From the IMG/VR virus record IMGVR_UViG_3300025423_000018, positions 1 to 63,570 of that record: a stretch of 63,570 nucleotides of DNA; one strand, given 5' to 3'. Below, piece by piece: positions 22,695 to 29,698 of the stretch. The stretch is from a virus. The notes below the pieces were generated by a model that ran no database searches, was not told the origin of the DNA, and saw only the letters and a list, made by a program, of their open reading frames with translations. Both the position numbers and the translations under genes were made by a program. Position 1 is the stretch's first letter. Each line of letters starts with the position of its first letter.

Positions 22695-23759
22695 ATGTCA
22701 GAAGTAAATTTCGGTAAGTCAATTACATTGAAGCAAGCATCAAAGCTCATTCAATCCAACCCTGAGACTCGTTTTCTACTTGAAGGTGAGCCGGGCATTG
22801 GGAAGTCATCCCTATTAGAGAGTATAGCCAACGGTATGGGCTACGACTATGCCTACATCGATGTGCCGAACATGGACTTGGGCGATATCGCCATGCCTGT
22901 GATCGACCACGACACCAAGACTACCAAGTATTACCCTAATGCTAGGTTCAAGATTCACGAAGGCAAACCACTGGTGATCATGCTCGACGAGTTCACCAAA
23001 GGTGCAGACCCTGTGAAGAACATGCTTCACCCCATGCTAGAGAAGGCAAACCCAAGACTCGGTGACATTCCAATACCCAAGGAGACCATTGTGTTTTTGA
23101 CTGGTAATCTTTCGACCGACGGTGTGGGTGACTCCCTGAAAGCACATAGCCGTAATCGTTTGGTTCCCGTGCGTATCCGCAAACCCGATGCCGATGAGTG
23201 GATCGAGTGGGCGATGGGCAAAGGTATCGAGCCCGAGGTGATTGCATGGGTGAATCGGTTCCCTCATGTGTTGGCTAGCTATACCGATGGTGGATCCGGA
23301 GATAACCCATACATCTATTCACCTAAGAGTAATCAGAAGGCGTTTGTTTCCCCTCGTTCGCTAGAGACTGCATCTAACATTGTTAGGACTCGTAAGGACA
23401 ACGATCCTGATACGGTGATATCCGCATTGACTGGTGCGATCGGTGAAGCAGGTGCTCGGGATATGCAAGCGTACATCGAGTTCTCAGATCAACTGCCGAC
23501 ATGGGAAGCGACGATTGCTAACCCTAAGACTACGCAGATACCAACATCAGCCGGTGCCTGTGCGATTGTGGTATTCGGTGCGATTGCACGGATGACCAAG
23601 GAGAGCATCACTCCATTCATGGAGTATCTACAACGGTTCGATGCCGAGTGGCAAGCCGTGTTTGCGATCAACATTGCGAAGACACCGAGCAAGCAAGCGA
23701 TAGCGTTCAGTTGCAAGGCGTTCAGTGATTGGGTTGCGAAGAATCAAGACTTACTTTAA
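22695..23759 (+). CDS. MoxR/CobS-like AAA+ ATPase
   Basis: This 354-aa protein has Walker A GEPGIGKSS (31-39), Walker B VIMLDEF (94-100), then IVFLTGNLSTDG (sensor 1), SRNRLVPVRIRKPDADEW (the MoxR-type box after the Arg finger), and a helical lid. MoxR ATPases remodel proteins or insert metals together with a VWA partner; the VWA gene follows after 12 bases, so the two likely work as a pair. An exact palindrome copy sits inside the coding region at 23374. Confidence 0.88.
   Translation: MSEVNFGKSITLKQASKLIQSNPETRFLLEGEPGIGKSSLLESIANGMGYDYAYIDVPNMDLGDIAMPVIDHDTKTTKYYPNARFKIHEGKPLVIMLDEFTKGADPVKNMLHPMLEKANPRLGDIPIPKETIVFLTGNLSTDGVGDSLKAHSRNRLVPVRIRKPDADEWIEWAMGKGIEPEVIAWVNRFPHVLASYTDGGSGDNPYIYSPKSNQKAFVSPRSLETASNIVRTRKDNDPDTVISALTGAIGEAGARDMQAYIEFSDQLPTWEATIANPKTTQIPTSAGACAIVVFGAIARMTKESITPFMEYLQRFDAEWQAVFAINIAKTPSKQAIAFSCKAFSDWVAKNQDLL
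23374..23386. promoter_or_regulatory. Early palindrome inside the MoxR gene
   Basis: CTAACATTGTTAG, an exact copy, encodes part of the peptide SNIVR. Its presence inside a coding region argues for roadblock-type or RNA-level action rather than only promoter repression. Confidence 0.65.
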
Positions 23760-23765
23760 TAGGAG

Positions 23766-23778
23766 CTAACAATGTTAG
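23766..23778. promoter_or_regulatory. Early palindrome covering the VWA start codon
   Basis: CTAACAATGTTAG is exact. Its ATG (23772-23774) is the start codon of the VWA gene, and the AGGAG ribosome site (23761-23765) abuts it. A protein or hairpin here could block translation. Confidence 0.7.
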
Positions 23779-24962
23779 AGGAACGAAAAATACAGAAGGC
23801 CAAGATCAGCTTGATGCGTAACCCCAAGTTCGCATTGCTCAGTGGTATCTTGATGGTGGGACGTACGTTTGTTGACGATAACACACCGACTGCTAGGACT
23901 AACGGACGTGACGAGTGGTATGGGCGTAAGTTCATCAACGAGTTGACCGAGAAGGAGCTTGCGTTTGTGATTGCACACGAAGCGTCGCACAAGATGTATC
24001 GTCACTTGACTACGTATAAGAAGCTACATGAAGAGAATGCAATGCTGGCGAATGGTGCGTGTGACTACGTGATCAACCTGATGCTACAAGATACAGACCC
24101 CGAGCAAACCGTGATCACCATGCCACGGTGGAAGAGTGGCGAGAAGAAAGGTGAGCCGATGGGCTTGATCGATGAGAAGTATCGAGGTATGAATTCCAAG
24201 CAAGTGTTCGACCTACTGAAGCAGAACGATGATGGATCGGGCGGAGATGGGTTCGATGAGCATGACTGGGAAGAAGCAACGAAAGGCATGACAGAGCAAG
24301 AGAAACGTGAGTTGGCTAGGGATATTGACCAAGCCATAAGACAAGGACTCATGGCACAACACAAAGTTGCCGGTAAGGGTAGAAGTGGTGGTGACCGAGA
24401 GCTTGAAGATCTACTCAATCCCAAGGTGGATTGGCGTGAAGTCTTGCGTGAGTTCGTGAAAGCCACATGCAATGCCAAGGATACTTCATCATGGCGCAGG
24501 GTTAACCGACGTTATCTATCGACTGGTATGTACATGCCGAGCATGATCGGTGAGCGAGTTGGTCATATCGTGATAGCCGTAGATACATCGGGGTCAGTAG
24601 GACAACAAGAATTATCTGAGTTCCTTGGTGAAGTCAAAGGTGTAGCAGAGGAGGTGCATCCTGAGAAAGTTGACTTGATCTACTGGGGTTCAGATGTTGC
24701 AGGTCACGAAGAGTACGAAGGCAATGCGGTGGCTAACATTGTTAGTTCTACAAAGCCCAAGGGCGGTGGAGGTACATCGCCGAGTTGCGTGTCCGAGTAT
24801 CTCGAAGAGAAGAAGATCGTGCCCGAGTGCATCATTGTTCTTACCGACGGATACGTAGGCAGTGACTGGGGTGGCAACTGGACTGCACCAATTCTGTGGA
24901 CTATCGTAGGAGGTAATGATGTCGTTTCACCGAATGGCAAAACAATTCACATCAACAATTAA
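23772..24962 (+). CDS. Metallopeptidase-like / VWA protein, partner of MoxR
   Basis: This 396-aa protein has a zinc-site pattern HEASH (69-73) in an N-terminal putative metallopeptidase domain (DUF2201-like), a charged linker (about 150-215), then a VWA domain with MIDAS DTSGS (D271, S273, S275) and a later LTDGYVG. VWA proteins paired with MoxR ATPases act as substrate or metal-ion adaptors, as in CobS/CobT cobalt chelation. The extra HExxH-like site suggests an enzyme rather than a simple adaptor, but activity is inference. A palindrome copy lies inside at 24733. Confidence 0.83.
   Translation: MLEERKIQKAKISLMRNPKFALLSGILMVGRTFVDDNTPTARTNGRDEWYGRKFINELTEKELAFVIAHEASHKMYRHLTTYKKLHEENAMLANGACDYVINLMLQDTDPEQTVITMPRWKSGEKKGEPMGLIDEKYRGMNSKQVFDLLKQNDDGSGGDGFDEHDWEEATKGMTEQEKRELARDIDQAIRQGLMAQHKVAGKGRSGGDRELEDLLNPKVDWREVLREFVKATCNAKDTSSWRRVNRRYLSTGMYMPSMIGERVGHIVIAVDTSGSVGQQELSEFLGEVKGVAEEVHPEKVDLIYWGSDVAGHEEYEGNAVANIVSSTKPKGGGGTSPSCVSEYLEEKKIVPECIIVLTDGYVGSDWGGNWTAPILWTIVGGNDVVSPNGKTIHINN
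24733..24745. promoter_or_regulatory. Early palindrome inside the VWA gene
   Basis: CTAACATTGTTAG, an exact copy, encodes part of the peptide ANIVS. Confidence 0.65.
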
Positions 24963-24993
24963 TATTAACCGAGCACTAATGAGGAGAGATGAA

Positions 24994-25245
24994 ATGATGA
25001 TTGTAACTATTGGCTATCAAGACTATGCGTTACCAACCAAGGACGCCATAACATTGTTAGAGTTACTGAGCAAGGCAGAGAGGTACGAGGACAGGTACGT
25101 ATCAAAAGATTCCAAGGAGAACACAACAGGCGAAGCGTATCACACGTTTCATGTGTATGAGAATGACACGGTGTTCAATGCCAAGGTTATCCCTAACGAG
25201 AAATACCGAATGGCTAAGCTAGCGGGTAAACCCGAGCGTTCATAA
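24994..25245 (+). CDS. Small protein between VWA and DUF3150-like genes
   Basis: This protein has 83 residues from the ATG at 24994, which has GAGGAG upstream; earlier ATGs lie inside the VWA gene. The product begins MMIVTIGYQDYALPTKDAIT and ends KLAGKPERS. A near copy of the palindrome lies in its codons for AITLLEL. Function unknown; the context ties it to the MoxR-VWA cassette. Confidence 0.6.
   Translation: MMIVTIGYQDYALPTKDAITLLELLSKAERYEDRYVSKDSKENTTGEAYHTFHVYENDTVFNAKVIPNEKYRMAKLAGKPERS
25048..25060. promoter_or_regulatory. Early palindrome, near copy (ATAACATTGTTAG)
   Basis: This site matches 12 of 13 bases, with the same first-base change as the copy at 19951. It is read in a different frame from the two copies in MoxR and VWA, so peptide conservation cannot explain it. 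Confidence 0.5.
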
Positions 25246-25263
25246 TTTAACAGGAGAAATCAA

Positions 25264-26115
25264 ATGAGTATTAGTTCATCAGCAGTATTAGTAGAGTTGA
25301 ATATCAGCGTATGGCCAGCCAGTAAAGTTGACCGTGAAACAACTGATCTTGTGAATAGCAACGCATCAGCAGTGCGAGATGCCAGCCAGACCAAGAAGAA
25401 TCTTTTTGCAGGTACGAGCATGCGTAAGGATATCGACAAGTTCGCCGCCCGAGTGCGTCTGTATCACAACCAACACACATTGCCTTGGGCAGACAAGGGT
25501 CAACGACTTCTACCTACTAAGCTATTCATGGAATACAAGCAGACCATGGATGCACACGAGCACACATTCAATATGATGTGCAATAACTTCTATGCCATGT
25601 ATCCTCAGTTGGTACAGGATGCGAGCGTAAGTCTAGGTTCACTCTACAAAGCAAGCGACTATCCCGATATCGAGGAAGTCAAGGGTAAGTTCGGGTTCAG
25701 AAGATCCGTCGATCCAATCCCTGAGAGTGGCGACTTTAGATTAGATGTATCAGCAGAGGACTTAGCGGATTTGAAAAACCACTATGAACAACAATATAGC
25801 AATAGGATAGCCGAAGCGATGCGTGCACCGTGGGAACGTCTGCATACTACGTTAACTGCAATGTCTGAGAAGCTCACCGAACGAGCTAGTGATCAGAAGG
25901 TTCGGTATCACGACAGTCTACTAACGAATGCGCAAGACTTGTGCTCGCTGTTGACCAAGCTCAATGTGACCAATGATCCGAAGTTAGAGGAAGCTAGGCA
26001 AGACCTTGAGCGTGCGTTGGTAGGTGCAGACATGGACGGACTGAAAGAAGATTCGTTCGAGCGTCATGCCTTGAAGAACAAAGTGGATGCCATCATTGGC
26101 AAGTTCAACTGGTAA
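25264..26115 (+). CDS. DUF3150-like protein of the MoxR-VWA cassette
   Basis: This 283-aa protein is mostly helical. It has the pattern VELNISVWPASKVDRETTDL, then LYHNQHTLPWADKGQRLLP, LFMEYKQTMDAHEH and a mid-protein ASDYPDIEEVKGKFGF. I recognise this as the DUF3150 type, whose genes stand beside CobS/MoxR ATPase and CobT/VWA genes in some integrative elements and phages (from memory). Its role is unknown; a structural or substrate subunit of the complex is likely. AGGAGA precedes the ATG. Confidence 0.68.
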   Translation: MSISSSAVLVELNISVWPASKVDRETTDLVNSNASAVRDASQTKKNLFAGTSMRKDIDKFAARVRLYHNQHTLPWADKGQRLLPTKLFMEYKQTMDAHEHTFNMMCNNFYAMYPQLVQDASVSLGSLYKASDYPDIEEVKGKFGFRRSVDPIPESGDFRLDVSAEDLADLKNHYEQQYSNRIAEAMRAPWERLHTTLTAMSEKLTERASDQKVRYHDSLLTNAQDLCSLLTKLNVTNDPKLEEARQDLERALVGADMDGLKEDSFERHALKNKVDAIIGKFNW

Positions 26116-26124
26116 GGGGTATGT

Positions 26125-26289
26125 ATGAAAGCATGGACTAAGTATCCGAACACATTTGATTCGGATGTTCTTGAGAAGGTTCCACATATTGTGGAAGACC
26201 GAGATGGTAATCAAGTTGAGGTGATGGCGCTTGATCCAATCAACGCTATCGTATTGGTAACTGAAATGATAATGGAGAATTTTAAATGA
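26125..26289 (+). CDS. Hypothetical early protein (54 aa)
   Basis: The ATG at 26125 has AAGGGG just upstream. The product begins MKAWTKYPNTFDSDVLEKVP and ends in a hydrophobic helix (AIVLVTEMIM, then ENFK). Its TGA overlaps the next ATG (ATGA). Function unknown. Confidence 0.55.
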   Translation: MKAWTKYPNTFDSDVLEKVPHIVEDRDGNQVEVMALDPINAIVLVTEMIMENFK

Positions 26290-27101
26290 TTGATGCAATG
26301 ATGCTATCCAGTGTTTACATGGAGAAGAATAAGAGTAAGACCGACGTAAAGATGGACTCCAATCTATCTGAGATTGTGGTTGCGTTAGCTACTACTAATC
26401 CGACGTGGTCATTCGAGTGCATACCTCATCAGTTCAGAGATCGTATTGGTAAGGTTTACGTATATGCAGAGGGGCAACAGATTGGTTACCTTAACCGTGA
26501 GTATTCTAACCGAGCCGGTGGTAATGCAACTAGAGTTAGTAAGCCCAATGAGTATAGACGCAACGGAGAATTCACAGTCACGTCCGACAACAAGAAGGCC
26601 ATTCGTGAAGCGAAGAAACGTTTCACGGTTAAGTCTATTAAAGAAATAATAGGCGAGAAGTATAGAGAAGCTAGAGATATAGTGCAACAACAACGATACC
26701 GCAAGGGTAGCAGGGCAGGGGATTGTGTAGGTTCGTTGAGAGATGTTATGCATAAGTACACATTTGAAGAATATCGGGAGCAGTTCGTTTCGTTCTTGAC
26801 CAAGCAACATAACAGTTCACAACTATTAAGTAAGCTCAAGGAGTTTGATGAGATAACTGCGGAGTTCAACGCAATCGACGCAATCGAGGAAAAGGTGAAG
26901 ACAGACGACCATGTACTTATCCATATCAATGGGAGTAAATATATTGTTAAGACTATTGACAATGTACAATCTTATGATGATAATACACTCCCCGAAGAAT
27001 ACAGAGGTAAGCTCGGTATGCTGAAGTTGGTGGAGGTGAACCAGTGTGTATCGGATGTGGGATGCAGAACACATGACGATACGTTCTTAATTGTTACCTA
27101 A
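26286..27101 (+). CDS. Hypothetical early protein (271 aa)
   Basis: No family is recognised. It has an N-terminal helical part, a beta region with RDRIGKVYVYAEGQQIGYLN, a Lys/Arg-rich middle (KKAIREAKKRFTVKSIKEII) and an acidic C-terminal half. The basic centre could bind nucleic acid. The TAA stop lies within the palindrome at 27098. It is probably the last gene of the 22576 transcript segment that includes MoxR and VWA. Confidence 0.65.
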   Translation: MIDAMMLSSVYMEKNKSKTDVKMDSNLSEIVVALATTNPTWSFECIPHQFRDRIGKVYVYAEGQQIGYLNREYSNRAGGNATRVSKPNEYRRNGEFTVTSDNKKAIREAKKRFTVKSIKEIIGEKYREARDIVQQQRYRKGSRAGDCVGSLRDVMHKYTFEEYREQFVSFLTKQHNSSQLLSKLKEFDEITAEFNAIDAIEEKVKTDDHVLIHINGSKYIVKTIDNVQSYDDNTLPEEYRGKLGMLKLVEVNQCVSDVGCRTHDDTFLIVT

Positions 27102-27110
27102 CAATGTTAG
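27098..27110. promoter_or_regulatory. Early palindrome overlapping a stop codon
   Basis: CTAACAATGTTAG is exact (CC...GG flanks at 27097-27111). It includes the TAA stop of the 26286 gene and lies 16 bases before the next ATG at 27127. Confidence 0.7.
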
Positions 27111-27126
27111 GGGTTGAAAGGTATAT

Positions 27127-27312
27127 ATGAATACAGAGATGTTAAAACGTGCAAGGAAACTGTGGGCGGTGGAGTACATGTCCCACTACGAGAACAGGAC
27201 GAACATGCGCAAGTGGGTGAAGGCGGTGCGTGTGGTCAGAGACAATGGGAACTGGCTTTTGTTGAAAAAGGTGGGGAGGGCAAATGAAAATGCAAGCAAC
27301 ACTATCGTTTAA
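27127..27312 (+). CDS. Small basic early protein
   Basis: This 61-aa protein is rich in Arg/Lys/Trp (MLKRARKLWAVEYMSHYENR, then RKWVKAVRVVRDNGNWLL). GAAAGG lies upstream. It overlaps the next gene by 29 bases. A nucleic-acid-binding role is possible. Function unknown. Confidence 0.55.
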   Translation: MNTEMLKRARKLWAVEYMSHYENRTNMRKWVKAVRVVRDNGNWLLLKKVGRANENASNTIV

Positions 27313-27487
27313 TTACCCCGAGGATGAAGGTAGGTTGGAAGACGCAATGCGTGCAACTGAGTACAAGGAAGCGTTACAACGTGTGGAGAAACGTATACAA
27401 GAACACTTTGACCATGACGACAGTCCTGAGTTCACCATAGCAAGTATCAACACAATAGTAAAGCTAGCATTGAAGGGGCACTTATGA
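27284..27487 (+). CDS. Hypothetical early protein (67 aa)
   Basis: The ATG at 27284 has GGGAGGG upstream. The product is acidic and helical, with ATEYKEALQRVEKRIQEHF, and ends IVKLALKGHL. It overlaps the following membrane peptide gene by 4 bases. Function unknown. Confidence 0.55.
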   Translation: MKMQATLSFNYPEDEGRLEDAMRATEYKEALQRVEKRIQEHFDHDDSPEFTIASINTIVKLALKGHL

Positions 27488-27579
27488 GAACGTTTTGGCT
27501 ATTCTTAATTTGGCTTGAGTTGTGCATCGTCAACTGGAATCTCAAGGACATCGTTCACGTACTGGAGAAAACGACATGA
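27484..27579 (+). CDS. Tiny membrane peptide (31 aa)
   Basis: ATG at 27484 overlaps the previous stop (ATGA). The product begins MRTFWLFLIWLELCIVNWNL, a single hydrophobic helix, then a short charged tail. Its stop overlaps the next ATG. It is one of five tiny membrane genes in the early arm. Confidence 0.5.
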   Translation: MRTFWLFLIWLELCIVNWNLKDIVHVLEKTT

Positions 27580-27845
27580 CTGAACAAGAAATGATTGGGA
27601 TTACCAATCAAGCTAGCAAAGAATGGCTTAAAGAATTTCCAACGCCGCAAGAAACGGCGCACCCAGTGCCTAAACGCTTTTTGGAAATCTTTGCCAAACT
27701 AATAGCAGAAAAAGAACGTGAGGCGTGTGCTGAAATTTGTGATGGTTTTTACTTATCATGGATAGACATACAAGGTAGATATGAATTCATGGGTGAGGGA
27801 GCAAGCGAATGTGCTGGTGCAATCCGAGCAAGGGGACAAGAATGA
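27576..27845 (+). CDS. Conserved phage protein with ACAEIC motif
   Basis: This protein has 89 residues from the ATG at 27576 (ATGA overlap); the earlier ATG at 27522 lies inside the membrane peptide gene. It contains RFLEIFAKLIAEKEREACAE, then ICDGFYLSWID, and ends IRARGQE. The 32693-32908 product shares FAKLxAEKERxACAxIC and the RGQE end, so they are paralogues. Such EREACA proteins are common in phages; function unknown. Confidence 0.6.
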   Translation: MTEQEMIGITNQASKEWLKEFPTPQETAHPVPKRFLEIFAKLIAEKEREACAEICDGFYLSWIDIQGRYEFMGEGASECAGAIRARGQE

Positions 27846-27982
27846 CTAACGAAGAAATCATAGCCAAAATTATGGCTAACCAATGGTGGCCGTTCGACCG
27901 AGTGGATCCCAAGATACTTGAGGAGATACAACGTAGGGATAAGCAGAAAACCGTCGCTGAGATGGAGGAAGCACCGCTATGA
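27842..27982 (+). CDS. Small early protein (46 aa)
   Basis: ATG at 27842 overlaps the previous stop. The product begins MTNEEIIAKIMANQWWPFDR and ends KTVAEMEEAPL, amphipathic and charged. It is followed with a 4-base overlap by a membrane peptide gene. Function unknown. Confidence 0.5.
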   Translation: MTNEEIIAKIMANQWWPFDRVDPKILEEIQRRDKQKTVAEMEEAPL

Positions 27983-28092
27983 CTGAACTTGGATTTTTTG
28001 TAGTTATGTTTGCGTTTGTATGCGCAATGATGAACGCAGGTTTGGTGATGTTTTTAATATGGATGATTTACAGGAGCATGAACAATGATTGA
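27979..28092 (+). CDS. Tiny membrane peptide (37 aa)
   Basis: ATG at 27979 overlaps the previous TGA. The product (MTELGFFVVMFAFVCAMMNA, then GLVMFLIWMIYRSMNND) is Met-rich and hydrophobic over about 30 residues, enough for one long or two short membrane segments. It overlaps the next gene by 8 bases. Confidence 0.5.
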   Translation: MTELGFFVVMFAFVCAMMNAGLVMFLIWMIYRSMNND

Positions 28093-28276
28093 ATTTACAC
28101 TTACGGAGATAGTCCTATTGGCATGGGCGGGCATTGCCACAGGCATGGCACTGCATTATTGGGAGGAAGATAGGGGTCACAGAAGATTTGTGACTACCTT
28201 GATTGAGAACAAGGGGTTGCGAGAAGAGTTTTATAGCAAGATTGATAAACACATTGAGGAGCACAAAGAATGTTAA
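28085..28276 (+). CDS. Membrane-anchored small protein (63 aa)
   Basis: An N-terminal span (residues about 5-24, LTEIVLLAWAGIATGMALHY) is followed by a charged cytoplasmic helix ending KIDKHIEEHKEC. GGAG lies upstream. Part of the chain of overlapping small early genes; function unknown. Confidence 0.55.
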   Translation: MIEFTLTEIVLLAWAGIATGMALHYWEEDRGHRRFVTTLIENKGLREEFYSKIDKHIEEHKEC

Positions 28277-28533
28277 ATAGTATAAAACAACTGATAAGTG
28301 CAAGTAAATCACAAGAAGTTTTACATGCAAGAAACCCCAACGAATTACGCACAGATACCAACGTGAAGTTTGGTGTAATCCAAGCGTTGAATGGCAAGAT
28401 CATTGAGATCAGTACGTACAAACCCAACCACAATGGGCCTGACTGGACACACCAATGCTATATCGTAAAAGACGAAGAGACGCTAGCAGAAGCTATGGCG
28501 ACTGTGATTACGATGAAAGGGCTAGAGCAATGA
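28270..28533 (+). CDS. Hypothetical early protein (87 aa)
   Basis: The product has a helical start, then a beta region (NVKFGVIQALNGKIIEISTY, then HQCYIVKDEETLAEAM). GAGG lies upstream within the previous gene. No family recognised. Confidence 0.55.
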   Translation: MLNSIKQLISASKSQEVLHARNPNELRTDTNVKFGVIQALNGKIIEISTYKPNHNGPDWTHQCYIVKDEETLAEAMATVITMKGLEQ

Positions 28534-28775
28534 AGAAATGGGATGGATTCGACGAAGCGATTCTTGGGCCAGCAAGCGTTTGGAATGGCAATACTAGAGT
28601 AGAGGTATTGGTTTACGATGGCGATGCTATGCGAGATATTTTGATGAAGCGTGACTCCATGAGCATGGAAGATGCACGTGAGTTTATTGAATACAATCTT
28701 GAGGGCGCCTACATCGGTGAGGATACGCCTGTTATCGTATGGACAAATGATTTATATTGGGAGGAGGAAGAATGA
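28530..28775 (+). CDS. Hypothetical acidic early protein
   Basis: This protein has 81 residues from the ATG at 28530 (ATGA overlap). It contains KKWDGFDEAILGPASVW, then DAREFIEYNLEGAYIGEDTP and ends WEEEE. I recognise the DAREFIEYNxEGAYxGExTP pattern as recurring in phages; function unknown. Confidence 0.6.
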   Translation: MKKWDGFDEAILGPASVWNGNTRVEVLVYDGDAMRDILMKRDSMSMEDAREFIEYNLEGAYIGEDTPVIVWTNDLYWEEEE

Positions 28776-28987
28776 TATTCGACCGTATCGACGAGTTGAA
28801 GACTGGAATAGAAAAGAAAAAGCATGGGCGGGGTCTTGGTAAGAAACCTGCGCTTGTGCACTTGAGCTTGCGCTTGCCGAAAGATGTGATGGATTTTTTT
28901 GATTCACGCTATCCGTATGCAAAGCAAGCCAAGATACGAGAAATTCTTACTGATTATGTAAACAAGGAACTAACCAATGAAAAGTAG
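28772..28987 (+). CDS. Ribbon-helix-helix-like DNA-binding protein
   Basis: This protein has 71 residues from the ATG at 28772, overlapping the previous TGA. The C-terminal half (VHLSLRLPKDVMDFFDSRYP, then KQAKIREILTDYVNK) has the strand-helix-helix order of BrnA-type or Arc-type ribbon-helix-helix repressors. Such proteins bind short inverted repeats as dimers, making it one candidate for the early palindrome. That link is inference. Confidence 0.6.
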   Translation: MIFDRIDELKTGIEKKKHGRGLGKKPALVHLSLRLPKDVMDFFDSRYPYAKQAKIREILTDYVNKELTNEK

Positions 28988-29480
28988 AGCACAAATCGTA
29001 CGTGAGTACATAAACGCAAACCCCGAAGCTACAACTGCGGAAGTAGCCAAGAAGTGCAAAGTCACGACTCAGTACGTGTATCAAGTCAAGTCTGACGAGA
29101 AGAAAAGACTAGCGAAAAAGCGAGTGAAGATCACTGCAACCCAAGCTGAAGTGGCTAAGAGAATGGGTGTACCTCTTTCGGTATACGCAAATAATTTATT
29201 ACCCAACGGAAAATTAAAAACAAGAATGCAAGCGTCATTCGATAGAGAACCGCCTACCATTACGATGGAAGAGCCAAAGGCCGACCCAGTCAATCACCCA
29301 CCGCATTACAAGACTGGCGGTATTGAGACTATCGACTTTATTGAAGCGAAAGAGTTAGGCTATCACTTGGGCAACGTTATCAAGTACGTTACTAGAGCCA
29401 AGCACAAGGGCAATGAACTTGAAGATCTTAAGAAAGCACAATGGTATCTCGAACGTGCTATTATGAAGCTACATATTTGA
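28977..29480 (+). CDS. HTH plus DUF3310 protein (T7 gp1.7-like domain)
   Basis: Residues 5-40 of this 167-aa protein form a helix-turn-helix (IVREYINANPEATTAEVAKK). Residues 51-71 (KITATQAEVAKRMGVPLSVY) match the C-terminal motif of the scaffold. Residues 103-165 are a DUF3310 domain (DPVNHPPHYKTGGIETIDFI, then VIKYVTRAKHKGN and LKKAQWYLERA). DUF3310 occurs in T7 gp1.7, a nucleotide kinase; catalysis here is not shown. It ends the chain of overlapping early genes. Confidence 0.72.
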   Translation: MKSRAQIVREYINANPEATTAEVAKKCKVTTQYVYQVKSDEKKRLAKKRVKITATQAEVAKRMGVPLSVYANNLLPNGKLKTRMQASFDREPPTITMEEPKADPVNHPPHYKTGGIETIDFIEAKELGYHLGNVIKYVTRAKHKGNELEDLKKAQWYLERAIMKLHI

Positions 29481-29555
29481 AGCGGGTTGCTTAAATCACG
29501 TGTAAGGAAACCTTGCAGATGCGAACTTATACGTGCTACGTACGTCCCCGCTTTA
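29478..29555 (+). ncRNA. Structured RNA candidate (two-stem, about 78 nt)
   Basis: TGAAGCGGG (29478-29486) pairs with CCCGCTTTA (29547-29555). Inside, CACGTGTAAG (29497-29506) pairs with CTTATACGTG (29526-29535), a 10-bp stem with one G-U pair, capped by a 19-base loop. It begins in the stop region of the DUF3310 gene and is followed by AAGATTTTTG. It could be a terminator-like 3' end or a small RNA; it does not fit a tRNA. Confidence 0.5.
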
Positions 29556-29591
29556 AAGATTTTTGACGTATGTAGACCTTTCCAACCATGA

Positions 29592-29619
29592 GGGGGGCGT
29601 GGAATCTGCATAACCCCCC
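29592..29619 (+). repeat. G6/C6 hairpin
   Basis: GGGGGG (29592-29597) and CCCCCC (29614-29619) with a 16-base loop lie 7 bases before the palindrome at 29626. Its role is unknown; it may insulate the next promoter. Confidence 0.45.
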
Positions 29620-29625
29620 AACCAC

Positions 29626-29642
29626 CCCTAACAATGTTAGGG
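29626..29642. promoter_or_regulatory. Early palindrome upstream of the replication block
   Basis: CCCTAACAATGTTAGGG lies 21 bases before the -35 at 29664. It is the rightmost copy found; none was seen beyond this point. Confidence 0.75.
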
Positions 29643-29663
29643 TAAATATTTTATATAATACTA

Positions 29664-29691
29664 TTGACAAAGTCTAATGTACCACTATACT
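29664..29691 (+). promoter_or_regulatory. Promoter of the replication block, with overlapping inverted repeat
   Basis: TTGACA (29664-29669), 16 bases, TATACT (29686-29691). ATGTACC (29677-29683) and GGTACAT (29694-29700) form a perfect 7-base inverted repeat around the -10. The expected start of transcription (about 29698) coincides with the ATG at 29699, so the first message is probably leaderless. Confidence 0.78.
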
Positions 29692-29698
29692 ACGGTAC

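Noticed and set aside
29478-29555. Possible tRNA from the closing 7-9-bp stem
   Set aside because: No T-arm consensus, no anticodon-arm geometry and no CCA or discriminator context; the inner stem is a single long hairpin.
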